From positions 1 to 5,850 of the forward strand of contig JARKQP010000462.1 in the NCBI GenBank assembly GCA_029974875.1: 5,850 nucleotides of DNA, written 5' to 3'. The notes beneath the pieces were generated by a model. That model had not been told where the DNA came from and did not search any database. It saw only the letters and a list, made by a program, of their open reading frames with translations. Positions 5,815 through 5,850 of this stretch are shown one piece after another (within the stretch, counting starts at the first letter, position 1; every line of letters begins with the position of its first letter). This DNA comes from Mobilitalea sp. GTDB lineage: Bacteria; Bacillota_A; Clostridia; Lachnospirales; Lachnospiraceae. Position numbers and translations under genes: made by a program.

Positions 5815-5850
5815 ACCTGCCATTAGCAAGTATTTAATTATAATGAAAAA

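Noticed and set aside
1..5850. CRISPR array, tRNA, rRNA or insertion-sequence transposase
   Set aside because: No regularly spaced repeats, no tRNA cloverleaf or rRNA-like segments, and no transposase motifs were seen in any frame. The two palindromes have different arms and are not an array.

Overview
The window reads like a chromosomal segment of an anaerobic, moderately low-GC Firmicute, most probably a gut clostridium of the Lachnospiraceae type. The evidence is strong AGGAGG-type ribosome binding sites, AT-rich intergenic regions, and enzyme families known from intestinal C-glycoside degraders. All recognisable genes lie on the + strand. The genus assignment is inference.

Layout. (1) Bases 1-2046: the 3' part of a sugar-isomerase-fold gene resembling C-glycoside deglycosidase alpha subunits (its start lies just left of the window), then a 317-residue flavodoxin-fold protein with a four-cysteine cluster motif and a C-terminal zinc-ribbon-like segment. 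(2) Bases 2047-2623: 577 bases without a convincing gene. They hold a long near-perfect palindrome (2068-2189), a weaker hairpin, a promoter-like sequence and a strong intrinsic terminator (2422-2466). (3) Bases 2624-4057: a tight two-gene unit encoding a small C-glycoside deglycosidase beta-type subunit and a second alpha-type subunit, closed by a terminator at 4079-4118. (4) Bases 4216-5750: an operator-like inverted repeat, a promoter, an AAA15/OLD-like ATPase gene of the AbiL (AbiLi) type and, overlapping its stop, a collapsed reading frame whose tail looks like the C-terminus of an RloB-type partner. A 55-base palindrome (5760-5814) follows.

How the genes fit together. In characterised systems (DgpA/B/C, DfgA/B, CarB/C), an oxidoreductase first makes the 3-oxo sugar. 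An alpha/beta complex then cleaves the carbon-carbon bond between sugar and aromatic aglycone. This window supplies two alpha-type subunits, one beta subunit and a redox flavoprotein. The Gfo/Idh/MocA-type oxidase, a transporter and a possible second beta subunit are not here and would be expected nearby. The last region is unrelated to catabolism and looks like an anti-phage ATPase that has lost its effector.
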